In this document: positions 33,464 to 43,380 of the stretch, one piece after another
How positions within the stretch are numbered: position 1 is the first letter of the stretch
How the letters are laid out: every line of letters begins with the position of its first letter
Assembly: GCF_000720325.1 (NCBI RefSeq)
Contig: NZ_JOJM01000023.1
Span: 41,778 to 105,777, forward strand
Direction of reading: 5' to 3'
Length of the DNA stretch: 64,000 bases
Source: Streptomyces sp. NRRL B-1347
GTDB lineage: Bacteria; Actinomycetota; Actinomycetes; Streptomycetales; Streptomycetaceae
Position numbers and translations under genes: made by a program
The notes under the pieces: model-generated
The model's input: the letters and a program-made list of their open reading frames with translations, nothing else
Database searches by the model: none
What the model was told of the DNA's origin: nothing

Positions 33464-34684
33464 ATGACACAGCGCACCCGGGCCGCCGCCCCGCACCCGC
33501 GGCCCTCCCGCCGGGCCCTGGCCCTCCTCGCGGCCGCCGTGGCCGCCGCCACCACGGCCTGCGGCGCCCCCGCCGCACCGGATCACGACGAGCGACGGGC
33601 CTCCCGGCAGCCCGCGCCCGCCCTGTCCGCGGCGGGCGGCAGCACCGGCGCGGCCCGCCCCTTCACGCTCGTCGCCTCCGGCGACGTCCTGCCGCACTCC
33701 TCGATCATCCGCAGGGCCCGTGCGGACGCGGGCGGCGACGGCTACGACTTCGCGCCGATGCTCGCGGGCGCCCGCCCCGTCGTCGCCCCGGCGGACCTGG
33801 CGATCTGTCACATGGAGACGGTGTACGGAGCGAACGGCGACTACACCGGCTACCCCACCTTCAAGTCCCCGCCACAGGTGGCCACCGGCCTCAAGGCGAC
33901 CGGCTACGACTCCTGCTCCACCGCCTCCAACCACACCCTCGACGCCGGGACCCCCGGCATCCACCGCACCCTCGCGGCGCTCGACAAGGCCGGGATCAAG
34001 CACGCCGGGTCGGGCCGCACCGCCACCGAGGGCCGCTCGCCCGCCTGGCTGCGCGCGGGCGGCGCGAAGGTCGCCCAACTGGCGTACACGTACGGCACGA
34101 ACGACATCCCGCTGCCCCAGGGCAGGCCCTGGTCGGTGAACCTCATCGACCGCGCGCGCATCGTCGCCGACGCGCGCGCCGCCCGGACGGCGGGCGCCGA
34201 CGTGGTCGTCGTCTCGCTGCACTGGGGCTCCGAGTGGCAGGACGCGCCCGATGGCCAACAGCTGCGCCTGAGCCGCCAGTTGACGGCCTCGCGCACGGCG
34301 GGCCGCCCCGACGTCGACCTGATCCTCGGCACCCACGCCCACGTCCCGCAGGCGTACGAGAAGGTCAACGGCACCTGGGTCGTCTACGGCATGGGCGACC
34401 AGATCGCGGGCGACATGATCAACCACGCGGGCGCCCACGACCCGCGCGGCAACCAGGGCACCGTCGGCCGCTTCACCTTCGCCCCGCCCGGCGCGCCCGG
34501 CGGCCGCTGGGAGGTGACGAAGGCCGAGTTCGTCCCCCACTGGTTCGACACCGGGGCCGGACGCGTCGTCAACCTCAACGCCGCCCTGGACCGGGGCGCC
34601 GACGTACGGGACGTGCGCGACCGCATCCGCCGCGTCGTGCTGAGCCGCGGCGCCGCGAAGGACGGTCTGGTGATGGGGAAGTGA
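33464..34684 (+). CDS. CapA-family (poly-gamma-glutamate synthesis-like) lipoprotein
   Basis: 406 residues. A signal peptide (RRALALLAAAVAAATTACG) with a probable lipidated Cys, then the CapA metallophosphatase-like domain: FTLVASGDVLPHSSI, NHTLDAGTPGI, VVVVSLHWGSEW, ILGTHAHVPQAYEKVNGTWVVYGMGDQ. These His and Asp motifs match the capsule/PgsA family. Substrate unknown; no capB or capC genes are nearby, so a separate surface role is likely. ATG 33464 is preferred because GGAAG lies 8 nt upstream; an in-frame ATG at 33449 would add five residues. Confidence 0.88.
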   Translation: MTQRTRAAAPHPRPSRRALALLAAAVAAATTACGAPAAPDHDERRASRQPAPALSAAGGSTGAARPFTLVASGDVLPHSSIIRRARADAGGDGYDFAPMLAGARPVVAPADLAICHMETVYGANGDYTGYPTFKSPPQVATGLKATGYDSCSTASNHTLDAGTPGIHRTLAALDKAGIKHAGSGRTATEGRSPAWLRAGGAKVAQLAYTYGTNDIPLPQGRPWSVNLIDRARIVADARAARTAGADVVVVSLHWGSEWQDAPDGQQLRLSRQLTASRTAGRPDVDLILGTHAHVPQAYEKVNGTWVVYGMGDQIAGDMINHAGAHDPRGNQGTVGRFTFAPPGAPGGRWEVTKAEFVPHWFDTGAGRVVNLNAALDRGADVRDVRDRIRRVVLSRGAAKDGLVMGK

Positions 34685-34749
34685 GGGCCGCCCCCTGAGG
34701 CCGGCGGGGCGTCGGCCCTCGCCCACGCGTCCGACGATTCCAGCCTCGG

Positions 34750-34785
34750 GGTGGCTTTTCACCGTCAATCACGGGTAAAGCCACC
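34750..34785. terminator. Hairpin downstream of the CapA-like gene
   Basis: GGTGGCTTT (34750-34758) pairs with AAAGCCACC (34777-34785); the loop contains a second, weaker ACCGT/ACGG stem. It lies 66 bp after the CapA stop and 87 bp before the next start, so it may end transcription or act as a regulatory palindrome for the small membrane protein. Confidence 0.45.
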
Positions 34786-34871
34786 ACCTCGGCGCCCGGT
34801 GATGGCTATGCAGGAAGGGTGGGGTACGTCCGGCGCCGCGCCGGTGCCACGCCTGACGGGAGGCCTGCCGG

Positions 34872-35099
34872 GTGAGCATGTCGATCAACGTGGCGTTCCT
34901 GCTGGCCGTCATCATCGTGCTGCGCGTGCGCGGCCACGCGCTGACCGGAGGGCGGCCGGGCGACCTGCTGATGGCGGGCGTCGTGCTGCTCTTCGTCGTG
35001 CTCGTCGTCCCGACCGACCTCGGGCAGTGGGTGGTGGACTCCGTGAGCGCCGTCGTCGGCGGGCTCACGGGCGCCGTCGTGGACCTCCTCACCCCCTGA
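34872..35099 (+). CDS. Small two-helix membrane protein
   Basis: 75 residues with two hydrophobic helices (INVAFLLAVIIVL and LLMAGVVLLFVVLVV) joined by a short basic, Gly-rich loop, and an amphipathic end (WVVDSVSAVVGGLTGAVVDLL). No known family assigned. GTG 34872 has GGGAGG 9 nt upstream. It stops 7 bp before the APC permease stop on the other strand. Function unknown. Confidence 0.75.
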   Translation: MSMSINVAFLLAVIIVLRVRGHALTGGRPGDLLMAGVVLLFVVLVVPTDLGQWVVDSVSAVVGGLTGAVVDLLTP

Positions 35100-35105
35100 G
35101 GGGGC

Positions 35106-36557
35106 TCACGCCACCGGTCCCGTGTCCCGGGGCTCGCCCCGCTCGCTCCGGGCGAGCTCCGACTTGCGGTACGAGTACGCGAAGTACACCACCAGGCCCA
35201 CCGCGAACCACACCGCGAAGCGGACCCAGGTCTGCCACTCCAGGAACGTGATGAGCCAGATCGAGAAGACCACCCCGATCGCGGGCACCACCGGCATCCC
35301 CGGGCAGCGGAACGTGCGCGGCAGGTCGGGCTGCTTGTAGCGGAGCACGATCACCGCGACGCACACCACGACGAAGGCCAGCAGGATGCCGATGTTGGTC
35401 AACTCCGCCGCCTCGCCGATCGGCAGGAATCCGGCGATCGCGGCCGAGGCGAACCCGACGATCCACGTCACGCGCGTCGGCACGTGCCGCGTCGGGTGCG
35501 TCTTGGCGAACCACTTCGGAAGCAGCCCGTCGCGGCTCATCGAGAACCACACGCGCGTGCAGCCCAGCATGAACGTGAACATCACCGTGAGGATGCCGAT
35601 GATCGCGCCCACCGCGATCACGTCCGCGAGCCCGCTGAGCCCCACCGCCTTGAACGCCGAGGAGAAGCCGCTCTCCGGGTCGATGTCCTTGTAGTCCTGC
35701 ATGCCCGTCAGGACCAGGCAGGCGAGGACGTACAGGACCATCGAGATGGCCAGCGAGTACAGGATGGCCTTCGGCATGTGGCGCTGCGCGTCCTTGGACT
35801 CCTCGGCGGCCGTGCTCATCGCGTCGTACCCGAAGACCGCGAAGAACACCGTGGCCGCGCCCGTGAAGGCGCCGCTGACGCCGAACGGGAAGAACGGCGA
35901 GTAGTTGCCGGTCTCCACGTGGAAGAAGCCGATGCCGATGACGAGGAGGACGACGAACACCTTCAGGACCACGACGACCATCTCGAAGCGCGCCGCGTTC
36001 TTGATCCCGAGGGTGAGCATGTACGCGATGAACAGACACAGGACCGCGGCGAACAGGTCGACCTTGTGGCCGTCGCCGGTGCCGGGTGCGCCCAGCATCC
36101 AGTTGGGCAGGTCCGCGCCCATCTCGTTCAGCAGGAAGTTGAAGTACCCCGAGATGCCGATCGCGACCACCGCCACGATCGCGGTGTACTCGAGGAGCAG
36201 GTCCCAGCCGATGAACCAGCCGGTGATCTCGCCGAGCACCGCGTAGCCGTAGGTGTAGGCCGAGCCCGCCTTGGGGATCAGGCCCGCGAACTCCGCGTAG
36301 GAGAACGCCGCGGCGGCGCTGGCGACGCCCGCGATGAGGAACGAGATGAGGACCGCGGGCCCGGCCTTCTCGTTCGCGACGGTGCCGGCGAGCGTGAAGA
36401 TCCCGGCGCCGATGATGCCGCCCACGCCGATCGCCGTGAGCTGCCACAGACCGAGGGTGCGAGTGAGCTGCGTGCCCGCGCCGCCCGCCTCGGTGGCTTC
36501 GATGTGCTCGATGGGCTTGCGCCGCAGGACGCCCTGCCCCATCCGTAGTCCGGCCAT
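35106..36557 (-). CDS. APC superfamily amino acid permease (cationic amino acid transporter type)
   Basis: 483 residues with about 12 membrane helices. The first helix carries LWQLTAIGVGGIIGAGIF, the APC glycine motif; FSYAEFAGLIPKAGSAYTY and FFAVFGYDAMSTAAEESKD are typical of YfnA/CAT-like exchangers or proton symporters for amino acids. Substrate cannot be fixed. ATG 36557 is chosen because AGAGGTGAG lies 4 nt upstream; an in-frame ATG at 36602 lacks a good site. Confidence 0.92.
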   Translation of the reverse strand: MAGLRMGQGVLRRKPIEHIEATEAGGAGTQLTRTLGLWQLTAIGVGGIIGAGIFTLAGTVANEKAGPAVLISFLIAGVASAAAAFSYAEFAGLIPKAGSAYTYGYAVLGEITGWFIGWDLLLEYTAIVAVVAIGISGYFNFLLNEMGADLPNWMLGAPGTGDGHKVDLFAAVLCLFIAYMLTLGIKNAARFEMVVVVLKVFVVLLVIGIGFFHVETGNYSPFFPFGVSGAFTGAATVFFAVFGYDAMSTAAEESKDAQRHMPKAILYSLAISMVLYVLACLVLTGMQDYKDIDPESGFSSAFKAVGLSGLADVIAVGAIIGILTVMFTFMLGCTRVWFSMSRDGLLPKWFAKTHPTRHVPTRVTWIVGFASAAIAGFLPIGEAAELTNIGILLAFVVVCVAVIVLRYKQPDLPRTFRCPGMPVVPAIGVVFSIWLITFLEWQTWVRFAVWFAVGLVVYFAYSYRKSELARSERGEPRDTGPVA

Positions 36558-36690
36558 GAGCCTCACCTCTTCGCTGGCGGCGGTCGGCTGCTGGCGGATC
36601 ATCCTGGCTCAGGCGCACCCGGCACGGAAGGCACCACGCGCCACGCGTCGGCGCGCCCCCTTCGCGCGGGCGAGGTTCCCCCGGTCGGCC

Positions 36691-37164
36691 CTACGGCACC
36701 ACGGTGACCGGCCAGCGCCCGGCCTTCACCAGACGCACCGCGACCGAGCCGACGATCCGGTGGCCCGCCTGCTCGGACGCGCCCACCACGACGGCGTCGG
36801 CCTTGAGCTCGTCGGCGGCCGTGACCAGGCCGTTGTACGGGTCGCCGCGGAAGGTGTGGAACTCCCAGCGCACGTCGAATATGCCCTTCACGCGCTCCGT
36901 GGCGTCCCGGATCTCGGCGATCAGGCTCTCGGCGATCTCGTCCGTGGTCTCCGCGACCGGCGCCCCGAGCGCGGCGCCCGCCGCGAGCACCGGCTGGACG
37001 TACACCACGGCGAGCAGCGCCCGCTGCCGCCGGGCCAGGCCACCGGCATATGCAGCGGCGCGCAGCGAGGAATCCGAGCCGTCGACCCCGACGACGATCA
37101 CCTTGGGGCCGTCGGTGCCCCGTTCGAACTGCTGGGACGGCTGCTGAATGGGCTCTTCGGTCAC
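36691..37164 (-). CDS. Universal stress protein (UspA family), single domain
   Basis: 157 residues. The alpha/beta fold starts at [20 protein letters not shown] and has the nucleotide-loop region [20 protein letters not shown] with VTVVP as the last strand. The G-x2-G-x9-G-S/T motif is imperfect (AGHRIVGS), so ATP binding is uncertain. GTG 37164 has no Shine-Dalgarno; a TAGCCT hexamer lies 7 nt upstream on the coding strand, suggesting a leaderless mRNA. Divergent from lysX with 110 bp between. Confidence 0.9.
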   Translation of the reverse strand: MTEEPIQQPSQQFERGTDGPKVIVVGVDGSDSSLRAAAYAGGLARRQRALLAVVYVQPVLAAGAALGAPVAETTDEIAESLIAEIRDATERVKGIFDVRWEFHTFRGDPYNGLVTAADELKADAVVVGASEQAGHRIVGSVAVRLVKAGRWPVTVVP

Positions 37165-37274
37165 GCTTCCGAGGCTATCGGAGGACCCCGTTCCGCGGCC
37201 CGGCGGCCTCGGCGCACCCGGCGGTCCGGCCGCTCGACGGGCGGCGCGCCCCAGCTGTTCTTACAGTCGTGACC

Positions 37275-40200
37275 ATGAGTGCCACCGTGCAGGAGCCGGG
37301 CGCCGCGGGCGGCACGCGCCCCGGCGGCCTCCGCGTCAGCGGCCTCAACCGCGTGCCTGAGGTGTTCGCGGCCTTCTTCGGCACCCTCGGCCTGTGCTGC
37401 GCCGTGCTCGCCGTGATCGCGCCGCTGCGGCGGCTGCTGCGGCCCGTGATCCGCTTCCTCGACCAGCTCACCGTGCCGGTCAGCCCGAACCTCGCCTACG
37501 CCGTCTTCCTCTTCCTGCTCGCCGCGGCCATCGCGGCCCGCAAGAAGGTCGCCTGGTGGCTCGTGGTGATCTACCTGGGCCTCCTCGTCGCCTTCGACGT
37601 CCTCGGCTTCGCCCTCGGCTACTGGGGCGAGTCGCTGCCGTCCTTCGTCGTCTGCGGCGTCGCCCTGGTCGTGCTGATCCTGGCGCGCGCCGAGTTCTAC
37701 GCCGACTCGCGCCGCGGCGCCCTGTGGCGGGCCGTCGCCGTGCTCGCCGCCGGGCTCGGCATCGCGGTCCTCCTCGGCTGGGGCCTCGTCGAGCTCTTCC
37801 CCGGCACCCTGCCGCGCGGCGAGCGGCTGCTGTGGGCGGCGAACCGGGTCTGCGGCGGCCTCCTCCAGGGCCACGACTACTTCGACGGCTCACCGCCGCG
37901 CCCGCTGTACTTCTTCCTCGGCCTGTTCGGCGCCCTCGCGCTGCTGAACGCCGCCGCCACCCTGTTCCGCTCCCAGCGCATGGAAGCCGCCCTGCACGGC
38001 GACGAGGAGCCCCGCATCCGGGCCCTGCTCGGCGCCTACGGCGACCAGGACTCGCTCGGCTACTTCGCCACCCGGCGCGACAAGGCCGTCGTCTTCTCGC
38101 CCAGCGGCAAGGCCGCCGTGACCTACCGCGTCGAGGCGGGCGTCTGCCTGGCCAGCGGCGACCCCGTCGGCGACCGCGAGGCCTGGCCGCACGCCATCGG
38201 CGCCTGGCTCGACGTGGCCCGGCGCTACGCCTGGGCGCCCGCCGTGATGGGCGCGTCCGAGGACGGCGCGACGGCCTTCGCCCGCGCCGGGCTCGGCGCC
38301 CTCCAGCTCGGCGACGAGGCCATCCTGCACGTGCCGGACTTCGACCTCGACGGCCGCGACATGCGCGTCACGCGCCAGGCCGTGAACCGGGTCCGGCGCA
38401 CCGGCGCCACCGCCCGCGTCCGCCGCCACGCCACGCTCACCGACGAGGAGATGGAGGCGATCATCGACAAGGCGGACGCCTGGCGGGACACCGAGACCGA
38501 GCGCGGCTTCTCCATGGCGCTCGACCGGCTCGGCGACCCCGAGGACGGCGACTGCCTGCTGGCCGAGGCCCTCGACAGCGACGGCAGGCTGCTCGCCCTG
38601 CTGTCCTTCGTGCCCTGGGGCAGGGACGGCATCTCGCTCGACGTGATGCGCCGTGACCGCAGCGCGCCCAACGGCGTCATGGAGTTCATGGTCGCCGAGG
38701 TGTGCGCCGTGGCGCCCAAGCTCGGCGTGCGGCGGATCTCACTGAACTTCGCGGTGTTCCGCTCCGTCTTCGAGGAGGGCGCCCGCATCGGCGCGGGCCC
38801 CGTCCTGCGCCTGTGGCGCAAGCTGCTGCTCTTCTTCTCCAAGTGGTGGCAGCTGGAGGCCCTCTACCGCTCCAACGCCAAGTACCACCCCGAGTGGTAC
38901 CCGCGGTTCCTCTGCTACGGCGACACCGGCTCGCTCGCCCGCATCGGCCTGGCCTCCGGCATCGCCGAGGGCTTCGTCTCCGTGCCCTCGCTGCGCAAGC
39001 TCTGGGGCAAGGGGCACCGGACCCGGGGCGTCACCAAGCCCGCCACCACCGAGGGCCTGCCGTCCATCGCCGCGCTCGGCCTCGGCGGCCGCGCCGACGC
39101 CGCGCTCGACCCCGTCGAGGCGCTGCCCGAGCAGATCCGCATCCGCCACCGCGCCCTGGAGCGGCTGCGCGCCGAAGGCGTCGACCCCTACCCGGTGGGC
39201 ATCCCGCCGCGCACCCACGAACTGGCCGCGATCGGCCAGGACCTGGCGGGGGAGCGGGTCACGGTCGCGGGCCGCGTCATGCTGGTGCGCGACTTCGGCG
39301 GCGTCGTCTTCGCCGTCCTGCGCGACTGGTCGGGCGACCTCCAGCTCGCCCTCACCCGGGACCGCTCGGGACCCGACGTCCTGGCCGCCTTCACCGCCCG
39401 CACCGACATCGGCGACCACGTCACCGCCACCGGCGAGGTCGGCCGCAGCGACCGCGGCGAGCTGACCGTCTTCGTCACCTCCTGGCAGCTCACCGGCAAG
39501 TGCCTGCGCCCGCTTCCCGACAAGCGCCGCGGCCTCGCCGACCCCGAGGCCAAGGTGCGCCGCCGCTACCTCGACCTGGTCGCGAGCCCCGCCGCCCGCG
39601 ACGTCGTGCGGGCCCGCTCCACCGCCGTCCAGGCGCTCCGCCAGGGCCTGCTCGACCGCGGCTACCTGGAGGTCGAGACCCCGATGCTCCAGCAGATCCA
39701 CGGCGGCGCCAACGCCCGGCCCTTCACCACCCACATCAACGCCTACGACCTCGACCTGTATCTGCGCATCGCCCCCGAGCTGTACCTCAAACGGCTGTGC
39801 GTCGGCGGCCTGGAGAAGGTCTTCGAGATGGGCCGCACCTTCCGCAACGAAGGCGTCTCGTACAAGCACAACCCCGAGTTCACGATGCTGGAGGCCTACC
39901 AGGCCTTCGCCGACTACGACGTGATGCTCGACCTGACCCGCGAGCTCATCCAGGGCGCCGCCACCGCCGCCTTCGGCACGCCCGTCGCCCGCAAGGACGG
40001 CAGGGAGTACGACATCTCCGGGCCCTGGCCCGTCAAGACCGTGTACGGCGCACTGTCCGAGGCCCTCGGCGAGGAGCTCGACGCCGACACCCCGCTGGCG
40101 CGCCTGCACCGCCTGTGCGACCGCGTCCACGTGCCGTACACCGCCGACGACGGGCGCGGCGACGTGGTCCTGGAGATGTACGAGCGGCTCGTCGAGGAGC

Positions 40201-40565
40201 GGACCCAGCTGCCCACCTTCTACAAGGACTTCCCCACCGACGTCTCCCCGCTGACCCGCCAGCACCGCGCCGACCCGCGCCTCGCCGAGCGCTGGGACCT
40301 CGTCGCCTTCGGCACCGAACTGGGCACCGCATACTCGGAGTTGACCGACCCCGTCGAGCAGCGCCGCCGCCTCACCGCGCAGTCGCTGCTCGCCGCCGGG
40401 GGAGACCCGGAGGCCATGGAGCTGGACGAGGACTTCCTCGACGCCCTGGAGTACGCGATGCCGCCGACCGGCGGCCTCGGCATCGGCGTCGACCGGCTCG
40501 TCATGTTCCTCACCGGCCTGACCATCCGCGAGACGCTGCCGTTCCCGCTGGTCCGCCGCCGGTGA
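37275..40565 (+). CDS. lysX: Bifunctional lysylphosphatidylglycerol synthase / lysine-tRNA ligase
   Basis: 1096 residues, the length of actinobacterial LysX. Residues 25-235 hold six to seven membrane helices. Residues about 240-570 are the MprF-type aminoacyl transferase domain ([18 protein letters not shown] near its end). An OB-fold anticodon-binding domain (about 640-740) and a class II LysRS core follow, with motif 2 [20 protein letters not shown] at 856 and motif 3 [16 protein letters not shown] near 1063. It charges tRNA-Lys and moves lysine to phosphatidylglycerol, lowering membrane charge against cationic peptides. A TACAGT lies 7 nt before ATG 37275, so translation may be leaderless. 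Distinct from housekeeping LysRS. Confidence 0.95.
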   Translation: MSATVQEPGAAGGTRPGGLRVSGLNRVPEVFAAFFGTLGLCCAVLAVIAPLRRLLRPVIRFLDQLTVPVSPNLAYAVFLFLLAAAIAARKKVAWWLVVIYLGLLVAFDVLGFALGYWGESLPSFVVCGVALVVLILARAEFYADSRRGALWRAVAVLAAGLGIAVLLGWGLVELFPGTLPRGERLLWAANRVCGGLLQGHDYFDGSPPRPLYFFLGLFGALALLNAAATLFRSQRMEAALHGDEEPRIRALLGAYGDQDSLGYFATRRDKAVVFSPSGKAAVTYRVEAGVCLASGDPVGDREAWPHAIGAWLDVARRYAWAPAVMGASEDGATAFARAGLGALQLGDEAILHVPDFDLDGRDMRVTRQAVNRVRRTGATARVRRHATLTDEEMEAIIDKADAWRDTETERGFSMALDRLGDPEDGDCLLAEALDSDGRLLALLSFVPWGRDGISLDVMRRDRSAPNGVMEFMVAEVCAVAPKLGVRRISLNFAVFRSVFEEGARIGAGPVLRLWRKLLLFFSKWWQLEALYRSNAKYHPEWYPRFLCYGDTGSLARIGLASGIAEGFVSVPSLRKLWGKGHRTRGVTKPATTEGLPSIAALGLGGRADAALDPVEALPEQIRIRHRALERLRAEGVDPYPVGIPPRTHELAAIGQDLAGERVTVAGRVMLVRDFGGVVFAVLRDWSGDLQLALTRDRSGPDVLAAFTARTDIGDHVTATGEVGRSDRGELTVFVTSWQLTGKCLRPLPDKRRGLADPEAKVRRRYLDLVASPAARDVVRARSTAVQALRQGLLDRGYLEVETPMLQQIHGGANARPFTTHINAYDLDLYLRIAPELYLKRLCVGGLEKVFEMGRTFRNEGVSYKHNPEFTMLEAYQAFADYDVMLDLTRELIQGAATAAFGTPVARKDGREYDISGPWPVKTVYGALSEALGEELDADTPLARLHRLCDRVHVPYTADDGRGDVVLEMYERLVEERTQLPTFYKDFPTDVSPLTRQHRADPRLAERWDLVAFGTELGTAYSELTDPVEQRRRLTAQSLLAAGGDPEAMELDEDFLDALEYAMPPTGGLGIGVDRLVMFLTGLTIRETLPFPLVRRR

Positions 40566-40662
40566 CGCTGCGCTGGCACTGCCGCGCCGGGCCGTCGCTC
40601 GTGTGCCGGTCCGCTGCGGCTGGTCGCGCCCACGCGGCGGAGCCGCACATTGACTCAGCCTC

Positions 40663-40679
40663 GCGCCCCTTCGGGGCGC
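40663..40679. terminator. GC hairpin after lysX
   Basis: GCGCCCC-TTC-GGGGCGC, a 7-bp perfect stem with a TTC loop, about 100 bp after the lysX stop. The rest of the 227-bp gap up to the deacetylase shows no coding sequence; a second small GGCC-TTC-GGCC hairpin lies at 40766-40776, just before the next gene. Confidence 0.5.
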
Positions 40680-40792
40680 TGTCCTGGCCGCCTCGTGTCT
40701 CCTTGAGCCCGCGCTGGTCCCATCGGGTGCTTTCGCGCGCCCCCGCAGTGTTGCTGAGACCGCCGGGCCTTCGGCCATGCGAGGCATTAGTC

Positions 40793-41638
40793 ATGAAAGA
40801 CGATCAGATGCCTCCGGGGCGTCGCGCGCTGCTTCGCGGCGCCGCCGTCGTCGGCCTCGCCGCGGCCACCGGCTGCGCCGGGGCCGAGCGCGCGAGCACC
40901 CCGGGGCGGACGGCCGCTTCCGGCGCCCCCGCCGCGGGCCCGCAGGCCCTCCGCGCCCGCAAGCCCTCCGCGTACCGGCTGCGGCCCATGACCGGACACG
41001 GGCCGCAGCGCGCCGCACCCGCCCGCCCCGCCGTGCGCCGCGCGCCCATCCTGCGCCTGCCGGGCCGCGCCCGCGCCATGGTGCTGACCTTCGACGACGG
41101 GCCCGACCCGCGCTACACCCCGGCCATCCTGCGCACCCTGCGCCGGTACGACGCCCGCGCGATGTTCTTCGTGTGCGGCGAGATGGCGGCGGACCGGCCG
41201 GACCTGCTGCGGCAGATGGCCGACGACGGCCACGTGATCGGCAACCACACCTGGAGCCACCCGCTGCTGCCCGCCCTGACCAGGTCCGCGATCCACGAGC
41301 AGATGGAGCGCACCTGCGAGGTGGTGGAGCGCACCGTGGGCACCCCGCCGCTGTGGTTCCGCGCCCCGTACGGCGCCTGGAACCGCGCGGCCTTCGAGCT
41401 CGGCGCCGAGCTCGGCATGGAGCCGCTCGCCTGGACCGTCGACACCCTCGACTGGCGCACCCCCGGCACCGGCACCATCGTCCGGCGCGTCCTGAACGGC
41501 GCGGGCCCCGGCGTCGTCGTCCTGTCCCACGACGCGGGCGGCGACCGCACCCAGAGCGTGCACGCCCTGGACGCCTATCTGCCCGAGCTCCTGGACGCCG
41601 GGTTCCACCTCACGGTGCCGAGCCGCTATCGCGTGTGA
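40793..41638 (+). CDS. Polysaccharide deacetylase (NodB/CE4), exported lipoprotein
   Basis: 281 residues. The N-terminus GRRALLRGAAVVGLAAATGCAG combines a twin-arginine-like pair with a possible lipobox Cys. The NodB domain has motif 1 TFDDGPDP (catalytic Asp and metal Asp), motif 2 HTWSHP (metal His residues), motif 3 RAPYGAWN, motif 4 WTVDTLDW and motif 5 VLSHDAGG. It likely removes N-acetyl groups from peptidoglycan or another surface glycan. GAGG lies 9 nt before ATG 40793. It converges on the sortase gene with a terminator hairpin between. Confidence 0.93.
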   Translation: MKDDQMPPGRRALLRGAAVVGLAAATGCAGAERASTPGRTAASGAPAAGPQALRARKPSAYRLRPMTGHGPQRAAPARPAVRRAPILRLPGRARAMVLTFDDGPDPRYTPAILRTLRRYDARAMFFVCGEMAADRPDLLRQMADDGHVIGNHTWSHPLLPALTRSAIHEQMERTCEVVERTVGTPPLWFRAPYGAWNRAAFELGAELGMEPLAWTVDTLDWRTPGTGTIVRRVLNGAGPGVVVLSHDAGGDRTQSVHALDAYLPELLDAGFHLTVPSRYRV

Positions 41639-41641
41639 GCA

Positions 41642-41671
41642 CCTCGCCCCCACGCGGACACGGGGGCGAGG
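41642..41671. terminator. Bidirectional terminator hairpin
   Basis: CCTCGCCCCC (41642-41651) and GGGGGCGAGG (41662-41671) form a perfect 10-bp stem with a 10-nt loop between the convergent deacetylase and sortase genes. Confidence 0.75.
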
Positions 41672-41687
41672 ACGCGCGGGCCGGGGC

Positions 41688-42395
41688 TCAGCGCACGTCG
41701 ACCAGGCGGGCGAACACCACCACGTTCCCGTCGTAGCCGCTCTGCTTCGAGAAGCCGCCGCCGCAGGTGATGACCCGCAGCTCGGGCACGCCCGTGTCGC
41801 CGTACACGCGGTGGCCGGGGAAGTCGTTCTTGGCGAACACCTCGATGCCGTAGACCTCGAAGACGGCCGTGCGCCGGTCCTGGCGCCGGACCTCGACGCG
41901 GTTGCCCTTCTTGAGCGAGCCGAGGCCGTAGAACACCGCGGGCCCCTGCTGGTTGTCCACGTGCCCGACCAGGACGGACGTCCCCTTCTCGCCCGGCGAC
42001 ACCGCGCCCGTGAACCAGCCGGCGAGGTTCGGGTCGTCCGGCGGCGGCGCGTCCACCCAGCCCTCCGCGTCGAGCCCGACCGCCATCACGGGGGCGTCCA
42101 CGCGGATCGCCTTGATGCGGACGCGGTCGGCCGCCGCGAACGCCAGGGGAGCGGGGGCGCCGTCCGTCTCGGCGGGCGCGCGGTCCGCCGCCGCGGCCGA
42201 CGCGGGCTGCGGCGGGCCCACGTCGAACTCGCCGGAGCCGTTGCGGATCAGCGCGAGCCCGGTGAGCAGCACAAGGGCCATCGCGCCCCACGGCGCGCGC
42301 TTGCGCGGCCGCTCCTCCTCGCACTCATCAAACTCCTCGAACGCGGCCGCGTCAGAAGGCTGCTTCGCGGGCTCGGACGGCTGGGACGACGACAT
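41688..42395 (-). CDS. Class F sortase
   Basis: 235 residues. An acidic cytoplasmic N-terminus, one membrane helix (WGAMALVLLTGLALI, 36-50), an Ala/Pro-rich linker, then the sortase beta-barrel from about 88. The catalytic triad is visible: His145 (LVGHVDN), Cys211 (VITCGGG) and Arg230 (VVFARLV). Class F enzymes anchor surface proteins to peptidoglycan in actinobacteria. Two proteins with a signal peptide and a C-terminal helix plus Arg cluster are encoded just upstream, but neither has a canonical LPxTG motif. Confidence 0.92.
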   Translation of the reverse strand: MSSSQPSEPAKQPSDAAAFEEFDECEEERPRKRAPWGAMALVLLTGLALIRNGSGEFDVGPPQPASAAAADRAPAETDGAPAPLAFAAADRVRIKAIRVDAPVMAVGLDAEGWVDAPPPDDPNLAGWFTGAVSPGEKGTSVLVGHVDNQQGPAVFYGLGSLKKGNRVEVRRQDRRTAVFEVYGIEVFAKNDFPGHRVYGDTGVPELRVITCGGGFSKQSGYDGNVVVFARLVDVR

Positions 42396-42730
42396 TCCCT
42401 ATCCCCTCTCGACACGGCGTGTCCTGCCGTGTCCGTGGCGCGTACGAAAACGCTAAGTGCAGCGCGCGCGGCGTGCGAAAGGGCGGGCGCGAACGGGTGG
42501 CGGGCAAAAGCGGCCTGCGCCATCCGAGTCGTTCGCCCACAGGTTTTTTCTGACGGTCCGTGACCTGCGGTGATGGCCACTCCTACGGACACCTCCCGGC
42601 GTGTCCCTCACCAGGACGGACGAGCCCCGAAATGCGGCTGTGCGCAGGCCGTCTGAGGGTCTGTCTGAGGGCGCTCTCGCCGAACGCCGGGGAATTGGTT
42701 TCCCCGGGGTGCCTCTCGCGGAGGAATTCC
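42396..42730. other. 335-bp divergent gap between sortase and surface-protein genes
   Basis: No gene supported. It contains a T6 run (42545-42550), a repeated TCTGAGGG (42653-42673 region), and a CCGGGGAA/TTCCCCGG hairpin (42687-42694 with 42700-42707) that would form in the leader 23 nt before the ATG at 42731. Promoters in both directions must lie here. Confidence 0.5.
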
Positions 42731-43219
42731 ATGCGTAACTCTCGAGCACTGGCGGCCGTCGTCGCCGCGGGGGCCGTCGTCGGCCTCGCCGCGCCGACGG
42801 CCGCCGCCTGGGCAGGGCCCAGCAACATCGTCGCCATGCCCAGCGTGATCGCGCGGGGCGGGCAGCTGACCGTCACCGTCGACGGCTGCGACCACCCCGG
42901 CAGCGTCGAGTCGCCCGCCTTCCCGAAGACGGACCTGAAGCAGATCCCGGGCGGCACCACGTCCAGCGCGACCGTCACCGTGAACCACCACGCCCACCCC
43001 GGCGCCTACGACATCACCGCGCACTGCCACGGCAAGCCGCCGCTCACCCGCCCGCACGCCTTCACCGTCATCCACGGCGCCGCCCGCGGCGGCCTCGGCG
43101 GCAGCACGACGTCCGGGGCGACCAGCACCGACATCGCGATCGGCGGCGCCCTGGTGGCCGCCGCGGTGGTCGGCGGCGGCGTGTTCTGGATGCGGCGCCG
43201 GGCCGAGAACAAGGCCTGA
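42731..43219 (+). CDS. Secreted, C-terminally membrane-anchored beta-domain protein (paralogue 1)
   Basis: 162 residues. A signal peptide (about 1-28, ending near AAWAGPS), a beta-sandwich-like domain (IVAMPSVIARGGQLTVTVDG, CDHPGSVESPAFP, TVTVNHHAHPGAYDITAHCH), a Gly/Ser/Thr linker, a membrane helix (IAIGGALVAAAVVGGGVFW) and a basic MRRRAENKA tail. Two Cys residues could pair. The plan is that of a sortase substrate without the LPxTG motif. GAGGAA lies before ATG 42731. A paralogue of the same plan lies convergent at 43381. Ligand or partner unknown. Confidence 0.8.
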   Translation: MRNSRALAAVVAAGAVVGLAAPTAAAWAGPSNIVAMPSVIARGGQLTVTVDGCDHPGSVESPAFPKTDLKQIPGGTTSSATVTVNHHAHPGAYDITAHCHGKPPLTRPHAFTVIHGAARGGLGGSTTSGATSTDIAIGGALVAAAVVGGGVFWMRRRAENKA

Positions 43220-43220
43220 G

Positions 43221-43289
43221 GAACCAGCTGTGAGCAACGGCTGTGCAGAACCTGCTGTGCAGAACCGGGTGTGAAGAACCGGGTGTGAA
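43221..43289. repeat. Tandem 14-bp repeats
   Basis: GAACCTGCTGTGCA (43248-43261) is followed by two identical GAACCGGGTGTGAA units (43262-43275 and 43276-43289), and two looser copies precede them (GAACCAGCTGTGAGC, AACGGCTGTGCA). They sit between the stop of paralogue 1 and a terminator hairpin, outside coding sequence. Confidence 0.7.
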
Positions 43290-43296
43290 CAGACCA

Positions 43297-43337
43297 CGAC
43301 CGGCCCGGCGCGTCCCCCTTCCGCGCCGGGCCGGTCG
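43297..43337. terminator. Strong bidirectional terminator hairpin
   Basis: A perfect 16-bp stem (43297-43312 with 43322-43337, core CCGGCCCGGCGCG/CGCGCCGGGCCGG) around a 9-nt loop, between two convergent genes. Confidence 0.8.
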
Positions 43338-43380
43338 GCCGTGCGTGCCCCGGTGGCCCCGGGGCCGGTGTGCCCCCGGG

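Noticed and set aside
42687..42707. Leader hairpin before paralogue 1 as a riboswitch
   Set aside because: Only a single 8-bp stem; no known riboswitch core could be recognised.
43221..43289. 14-bp tandem units as a CRISPR array
   Set aside because: Units are too short, adjacent without unique spacers, and no cas genes are present.
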